Shown here piece by piece: positions 5,707 to 9,360 of a stretch of 9,360 nucleotides of DNA. Made by a program: the position numbers and the translations under genes. The DNA is from Dehalococcoidia bacterium (GTDB lineage Bacteria; Chloroflexota; Dehalococcoidia; Dehalococcoidales; UBA3254). Each line of letters starts with the position of its first letter. Positions within the stretch are counted from its first letter, which is position 1. Under the pieces are notes generated by a model. That model was given only the letters and a program-made list of their open reading frames with translations. It was not told the DNA's origin and did not search any database. The DNA lies in contig JAUYDO010000294.1 in assembly GCA_030691835.1 (NCBI GenBank), positions 1-9,360 of the forward strand, written 5' to 3'.

Positions 5707-7101
5707 ATGAGCGGCTCCTTGCCCCCTCGCCTGGTTATCTCAGCGCCGCAGGGTCGCTCCGGCAAGACCATTGTCAGCATCGGACTCTGTGCCGCGCTGA
5801 AGCGCCGCGGTGTGGCGGTACAGCCGTTCAAGAAGGGACGCGACTATATCGACCCTTCGTGGCTCACCGCCGCATCAGGTAGAGATTGCCGCAACCTTGA
5901 CACTGTGCTGATGCCCGGGGAAGCTATGCTCGCGTCCTTTTATCGGGCGTGCCAGGGCGCAGGCGTGGCGGTCATCGAGGGCGCTATGGGGCTTTATGAC
6001 GGCATAGATGCATCAGCCAAGGGCAGTACGGCTCATGTCGCCAGACTGCTGACAGCTCCGGTTATCCTGGTAGTCAACGCCGCACGGATGACCAACAGCG
6101 TAGCCGCTATGGTCGGCGGATATCAGAATTTCGAGCCGGATACCGGTATCGCCGGGGTTATTCTGAATAATGTGGCTGGAAGCAGGCACGAGCAGAAGCT
6201 GGTGACCGCTATAGAACGGCATTGCAAGATTCCGGTAGTTGGCTGTGTGCCGAAAGACGCCAGCCTCAGCATCACGGAGCGCCACCTCGGGCTGGTACCA
6301 TACGGAGAAGGCGGCAGAGAAGAAATCATAGACCGTATCTGCGATGGCACTGTGAAATACCTGAGATTCGACGATATTATGGACATCGCGCGGAGGGCAG
6401 GAGAAGTCTGCCTGTCCCATATGCCTGTACCCGAACACAAAACTGCCACGGTCAAACTCGGCGTGATACGCGACAATATTTTCACCTTCTACTACCCGGA
6501 TAACCTTGAAGCCCTTGAGCAAGCCGGCGCTGACCTGGTATTCGTTGACTCAGTACATGACCGAAACCTGCCCGATGTTGACGGGCTTTATATCGGCGGC
6601 GGCTTCCCGGAGCTGTTTTTGCCGGAGCTTGAAGCCAACACGGGACTGAGACGGAGCATAGCGCAGGCGGTCGAAAACGGTCTGCCGGTATATGCCGAAT
6701 GCGCCGGTCTGATGTACCTCTGCCGCGATATCCGGTGGCGCAGCAAGCGGTATGAAATGGTGGGCGCCATTCCGGCGGAGGTGGAGCTGTGCCAGCGACC
6801 CCAGGGACACGGCTACGTTCAGGTTGAAGTCGCCGGTGACAATCCACTGCTACCTGCGGGGCAGACCTTCTGGGGACACGAGTTTCACCATTCAAGACTG
6901 TTGTGCCCGGGTGGGCTAAAGTTTGCCTACCGGTTGACGCGGGGACACGGGGTTGATGGCAGGCATGACGGCATTGTCTATAAGAACGTCCTTGCCAGTT
7001 ACACACACCTTCATGCCCTCGGCGTGCCGGGGTGGGCGGACGCCTTTGTTTCACTGATGTTTCGTGCGCGTCAGCGCTCGTTTTCCATCATGAAGTCTTA
7101 A
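5707..7101 (+). CDS. dsrN: DsrN: CbiA-type glutamine-dependent amidotransferase (sirohaem amide synthesis)
   Basis: A CobB/CbiA-family ATP-dependent amidase of 464 residues. With the ATG at 5707 as residue 1, the dethiobiotin-synthetase-like domain has a P-loop GRSGKT at 16-21, a KKGRDYIDP motif at 42-50 and IEGAMGLYDG at 90-99. The class-I glutamine amidotransferase domain has the nucleophile Cys332 in AECAG, GHEFHHS at 390-396 and the catalytic-type His in YTHLHALG (434/436). CbiA amidates cobyrinic acid, but in dsr clusters this paralogue is called DsrN and amidates sirohaem to the amide found in DsrAB; immediate linkage to dsrD supports that role. An in-frame ATG at 5674 would overlap dsrD by 26 bases and has no visible ribosome binding site. 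The ATG at 5707, 7 bases after dsrD, is preferred, although its nearest AAGGGA (5685-5690) is rather far away. Confidence 0.92.
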   Translation: MSGSLPPRLVISAPQGRSGKTIVSIGLCAALKRRGVAVQPFKKGRDYIDPSWLTAASGRDCRNLDTVLMPGEAMLASFYRACQGAGVAVIEGAMGLYDGIDASAKGSTAHVARLLTAPVILVVNAARMTNSVAAMVGGYQNFEPDTGIAGVILNNVAGSRHEQKLVTAIERHCKIPVVGCVPKDASLSITERHLGLVPYGEGGREEIIDRICDGTVKYLRFDDIMDIARRAGEVCLSHMPVPEHKTATVKLGVIRDNIFTFYYPDNLEALEQAGADLVFVDSVHDRNLPDVDGLYIGGGFPELFLPELEANTGLRRSIAQAVENGLPVYAECAGLMYLCRDIRWRSKRYEMVGAIPAEVELCQRPQGHGYVQVEVAGDNPLLPAGQTFWGHEFHHSRLLCPGGLKFAYRLTRGHGVDGRHDGIVYKNVLASYTHLHALGVPGWADAFVSLMFRARQRSFSIMKS

Positions 7102-7111
7102 CATCTATAAT
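7082..7111 (+). promoter_or_regulatory. Possible internal promoter before dsrC
   Basis: A perfect TATAAT (7106-7111) lies in the short dsrN-dsrC gap. With an 18-base spacer, the upstream hexamer TTTCCA (7082-7087) matches the -35 consensus at 4 of 6 positions. DsrC is needed in excess over DsrAB and is often separately expressed, so an extra promoter makes sense, but the -35 box is weak. Confidence 0.35.
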
Positions 7112-7140
7112 AGCGGAAAGAAATTTGAGGAGGAGACTTA

Positions 7141-7458
7141 ATGCCAAAGGCGAAACTCGGTGGAGCTGAGATTGAAGTTGATGAGGACGGCTTTATACAG
7201 GAACCGGACAAGTGGAACCAGGCGATAGCCGAGGACATTGCCAGGACTGAGGAAGCCTTTCCAATGAAAGAAGACGCCTGGAAGCTGGTGAACTATCTCA
7301 GGAAGTACTATTTGGATTTCGGGATTGCTCCGCCAATCCGTATGCTTACCAAACAGACCGGAATCGACCTTAAAACAATTTACAGGCTGTTCCCCGGCGG
7401 TCCGGCAAAGGGAGCCTGTAAAGTCGCCGGTCTGCCCAAACCAACCGGTTGCGTATGA
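7141..7458 (+). CDS. dsrC: DsrC (TusE-family) sulfur carrier protein
   Basis: DsrC is the small cytoplasmic substrate partner of DsrAB. Its C-terminal arm enters the active site, takes up the sulfur from sulfite as a trisulfide between two cysteines, and is then reduced by DsrMK. This 105-residue protein has the full arm: Cys93 and Cys104 are 11 residues apart (GACKVAGLPKPTGCV), the spacing needed for the trisulfide, with the last Cys penultimate. So it is a true DsrC, not a one-cysteine TusE. The core is also typical: DEDGFIQEPDKWN near 15-26, LRKYYLDFGIAPPIRML near 53-69 and IYRLFPGGPAKGACK at 80-94. A GAGGAGGAGA site ends 5 bases before the ATG. It sits between dsrN and dsrM, linking reductase and membrane genes. 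Confidence 0.97.
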   Translation: MPKAKLGGAEIEVDEDGFIQEPDKWNQAIAEDIARTEEAFPMKEDAWKLVNYLRKYYLDFGIAPPIRMLTKQTGIDLKTIYRLFPGGPAKGACKVAGLPKPTGCV

Positions 7459-7537
7459 TGCCGTAGCTCATGGTCTCCAAAGTTAGACGGTATTAGGCCG
7501 ATGCCCCTCTCCTAGAATTATTGCCGATTGGGTGAAT

Positions 7538-7543
7538 GGAAGT
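7538..7543 (+). promoter_or_regulatory. Ribosome binding site deciding the dsrM start
   Basis: GGAAGT ends 6 bases before the in-frame GTG at 7550. The alternative starts have less support: GTG at 7532 has no purine-rich site at the right distance, and ATG at 7559 has only a weak GTGAG directly ahead of it. Confidence 0.4.
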
Positions 7544-7549
7544 TCAATT

Positions 7550-8503
7550 GTGAGTGAGATGAGCGTTTCCCTGCCACAGATAGCTACTTACGTATCCTAT
7601 ATCTTTATCATCATCGCTTACGCGGTGAAGGTGGTCAAGCTCGCCAGAATGCCCATGCACCTGCGCTGGGAGCTTTATCCCGTGCCCCACGAAAAGGGAT
7701 ACCGGCACGGTGGCTCATACTTTGAAGAGCTGGAGTGGTGGACTAAACCTCGCCATAAGAACCGCATCAGAAGCATTCTGCTCAAAGTCAGGGACTACTT
7801 CACCTTCCCCGGCTATTACCGCCGGAACAAAGGTTACTGGCTCGGACTGTATCCCTGGCACATCGGTTTCTACGCCATAGTCTCCTTCCACATCCTTTCC
7901 TTTCTGGGTGCCCTGATTATTGTATCCTCAGGAATCGCAATTTCTGCTGATTCAGCAAATGTGTTCGGGCAGATAATCTACTGTCTGACCATCGTGGTAG
8001 CCGGCGCCGCATTTATCCTGGGCTTAATCGGCAGCATCCTCATGCTGGCTCGGAGGCTGATAGATGACGATTTAAGAAAATACGCCTCTCCGTCAAACTT
8101 CTTCAACTACGTATTTTTCCTGATAGTCTTTCTGAGTGGACTTATTGCCTGGCTCTTTTTCGACCCCACTCTCGCCAGCTACCGCGAGTTCTGGCGCAAC
8201 CTCATTACCTTCCAATACATGGAAGTCGAGCCAGCAACCTATACTCATATTATGCTCTTCTCCCTGTTTCTTATATACCTGCCGTTCACCCGCTCCACGC
8301 ACTACATCACCAAGCTTTTCGCCTTCTTCGGTATACTGTGGGATGATGTTCCCAATATCGGCGGAAACGTCACGGAGAAAAAGGTAAAGGAGCTGCTGGA
8401 AAAACCGGTTAGCTGGTCCGCTCCCCATATACAATCGGGGAAAAGCTGGGGCGAGGTAGTCAAGAGAATGCCTGAAGATACCACTGGAACTGCGAAAAAA
8501 TGA
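7550..8503 (+). CDS. dsrM: DsrM, NarI-like membrane cytochrome b subunit
   Basis: DsrM is the quinone-interacting integral membrane subunit of the DsrMK(JOP) complex and holds two b-type haems. From the GTG at 7550 the protein has 317 residues and five hydrophobic spans: about 11-29, 101-127, 140-167, 185-204 and 231-258. Candidate axial histidines are H104 and H114 (PWHIGFYAIVSFH) at span 2, and H233 and H251 (TYTHIML, STHYITK) at span 5, the usual NarI-like placement. The first span is followed by a long charged loop (residues about 35-95). Its stop overlaps the dsrK start (ATGA), so M and K are translationally coupled. In-frame GTG 7532 and ATG 7559 are alternative starts; all give the same five-span protein. 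Confidence 0.93.
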   Translation: MSEMSVSLPQIATYVSYIFIIIAYAVKVVKLARMPMHLRWELYPVPHEKGYRHGGSYFEELEWWTKPRHKNRIRSILLKVRDYFTFPGYYRRNKGYWLGLYPWHIGFYAIVSFHILSFLGALIIVSSGIAISADSANVFGQIIYCLTIVVAGAAFILGLIGSILMLARRLIDDDLRKYASPSNFFNYVFFLIVFLSGLIAWLFFDPTLASYREFWRNLITFQYMEVEPATYTHIMLFSLFLIYLPFTRSTHYITKLFAFFGILWDDVPNIGGNVTEKKVKELLEKPVSWSAPHIQSGKSWGEVVKRMPEDTTGTAKK

Positions 8504-9360
8504 AGCAAAAAAATATAACAATAAAAGATATAAGCAAAAAACAGGACGAGCCACTCGCCAACCTCGGCGCAGATGAATTGATGCCGCTTCCCTGCGACTG
8601 CGCAACGCCGCAGCCTCCCATCAAACCCCTCACCGAGAGCCAGAAGAACACCTACGAGTGCTCGCTCGACGGCGTCTCGGCGCTGGGCTTACTTAAACCT
8701 AAGACTAAAGAAGAAGAGGAAAAGCTCGTCCGGAGCTTCCTCAACGGCTTAAAGAAACTGCTCTCCAGAGAAGACAACTGGACTTTCCTTCAACCCCTTA
8801 CCCTGTCGCTGGAATACTGCGCCAAGTGCCTCGCCTGCAGTGAAGATTGTCCCACGTATATCGCCAGCGGTAGACAGGAGGTTTACCGCCCGAACTACCG
8901 CTCTGAGGTCCTGCGCCGGGTTATAACGAAATATATAAAGGGCAAGGGCGCATTCTCCAGGTTTACCGAGGGTGACATCGAGCTTAACTGGGCGCTGATT
9001 GCCAGATTAGCTGAGCTAGCCTATAGGTGTACTTTGTGCCGCAGATGCGCCCAGGCTTGCACCAGGGGCGTGGACAACGGACTGATAGCCCATGAACTCA
9101 GAAAAGTCTTTAGCCAGGAAATGGGCATCGCCCCCAAAGAGCTACATAAACTCGGTACCGTCCAGCAACTGAAGGTCGGCGCCAGCACCGGCATCAATCC
9201 CAAGGCGTTCAACGGCATTGTTGAGTTTATGGAGCAGGAGATTGAGGAGAAGACGGGCAGGAAGACGAAAATACCCGTTGATAAAGAGGGTGCTGACATC
9301 CTGCTCATTCACAACTCCGGGGAGTACCTGTCATGGCTGGAGAACCCGGAAGCCTTTGCC
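8500..9360 (+). CDS. dsrK: DsrK, HdrD-like iron-sulfur subunit (3' truncated by window)
   Basis: An open frame starts at the ATG overlapping the dsrM stop (ATGA) and runs off the window with 287 codons visible. It carries two [4Fe-4S] motifs in HdrC/HdrD order: C107-x2-C110-x2-C113-x3-C117P (CAKCLACSEDCP) and C177-x2-C180-x2-C183-x3-C187 (CTLCRRCAQACT). Between them the VYRPNYRSEVLRRVITKY stretch is typical of DsrK. The cysteine-rich CCG domains with the special cluster thought to reduce the DsrC trisulfide would lie past the right edge. DsrK sits on the cytoplasmic face, bound to DsrM. Its N-terminus has an extra CxC (C32-D-C34) that I do not recognise from the family. A GGAA at 8486-8489 can serve as ribosome binding site. 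Confidence 0.93.
   Translation, partial: MKQKNITIKDISKKQDEPLANLGADELMPLPCDCATPQPPIKPLTESQKNTYECSLDGVSALGLLKPKTKEEEEKLVRSFLNGLKKLLSREDNWTFLQPLTLSLEYCAKCLACSEDCPTYIASGRQEVYRPNYRSEVLRRVITKYIKGKGAFSRFTEGDIELNWALIARLAELAYRCTLCRRCAQACTRGVDNGLIAHELRKVFSQEMGIAPKELHKLGTVQQLKVGASTGINPKAFNGIVEFMEQEIEEKTGRKTKIPVDKEGADILLIHNSGEYLSWLENPEAFA

Noticed and set aside
6482..7054. Minus-strand open frame (190 codons) opposite dsrN
   Set aside because: Arg/Pro-rich shadow frame with no family features.
5674..7101. dsrN starting at 5674
   Set aside because: It would overlap dsrD by 26 bases without a ribosome binding site, and the family core begins after the ATG at 5707.
3018..9360. Reverse (sulfur-oxidising) dsr cluster
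   Set aside because: dsrD is present and there are no dsrEFH genes between dsrB and dsrC; dsrL is not in view.

Overview
The window is a stretch of an anaerobic, sulfite-reducing bacterial genome. It is dominated by a dissimilatory sulfite reductase (dsr) cluster on the plus strand, in the order dsrA, dsrB, dsrD, dsrN (cbiA-type), dsrC, dsrM and dsrK, with dsrK cut by the window edge. The genes look intact. The siroheme/[4Fe-4S] cysteines of DsrA and DsrB, both C-terminal cysteines of DsrC, the haem-type histidines of DsrM and two [4Fe-4S] motifs in DsrK can all be read directly. A dsrD gene, and no dsrEFH between dsrB and dsrC, point to the reductive (sulfite to sulfide) pathway rather than the reverse, sulfur-oxidising one. 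sat and aprAB are not in view, so sulfate as against sulfite/organosulfonate respiration cannot be decided.

Layout. 1-339: end of a hicB antitoxin gene and a complete hicA toxin gene (plus strand). 340-439: short convergent gap with a perfect 14-bp tandem duplication. 440-2533 (minus): a cytoplasmic, single-subunit molybdopterin/tungstopterin oxidoreductase with one [4Fe-4S] motif and a probable Cys metal ligand. 2534-3017: a 484-bp divergent intergenic region with a good sigma-70-type promoter for each flanking gene, TTGAC-based palindromes beside the minus-strand promoter, a branched inverted repeat and a set of small hairpins. 3018-5276: dsrAB. 5277-5501: a 225-bp gap with two strong hairpins and a G-quadruplex-type motif. 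5502-9360: dsrD-dsrN-dsrC-dsrM-dsrK.

How the genes work together (family knowledge): DsrAB reduces sulfite and loads sulfur onto the DsrC cysteines as a trisulfide. The membrane DsrMK module is thought to reduce the DsrC trisulfide with electrons from the quinone pool, releasing sulfide. DsrD activates DsrAB. DsrN amidates the sirohaem cofactor. The divergent molybdoenzyme may supply or process a substrate or electron donor, but nothing here fixes its substrate.

Organism: moderate G+C, compact operons, strong GGAGG-type ribosome binding sites, sigma-70 promoters, and small GC-rich intergenic hairpins of a kind I associate with Chloroflexota/Dehalococcoidia genomes. dsr clusters have been reported from marine Dehalococcoidia, so that class is my best guess, but it is inference; other sulfite-reducing phyla are not excluded. 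I see no wholly new enzyme system. The least explained material is in the two intergenic regions: a hairpin family with compensatory base changes, a branched inverted repeat, and a hairpin/G-quadruplex overlap in the dsrD leader.
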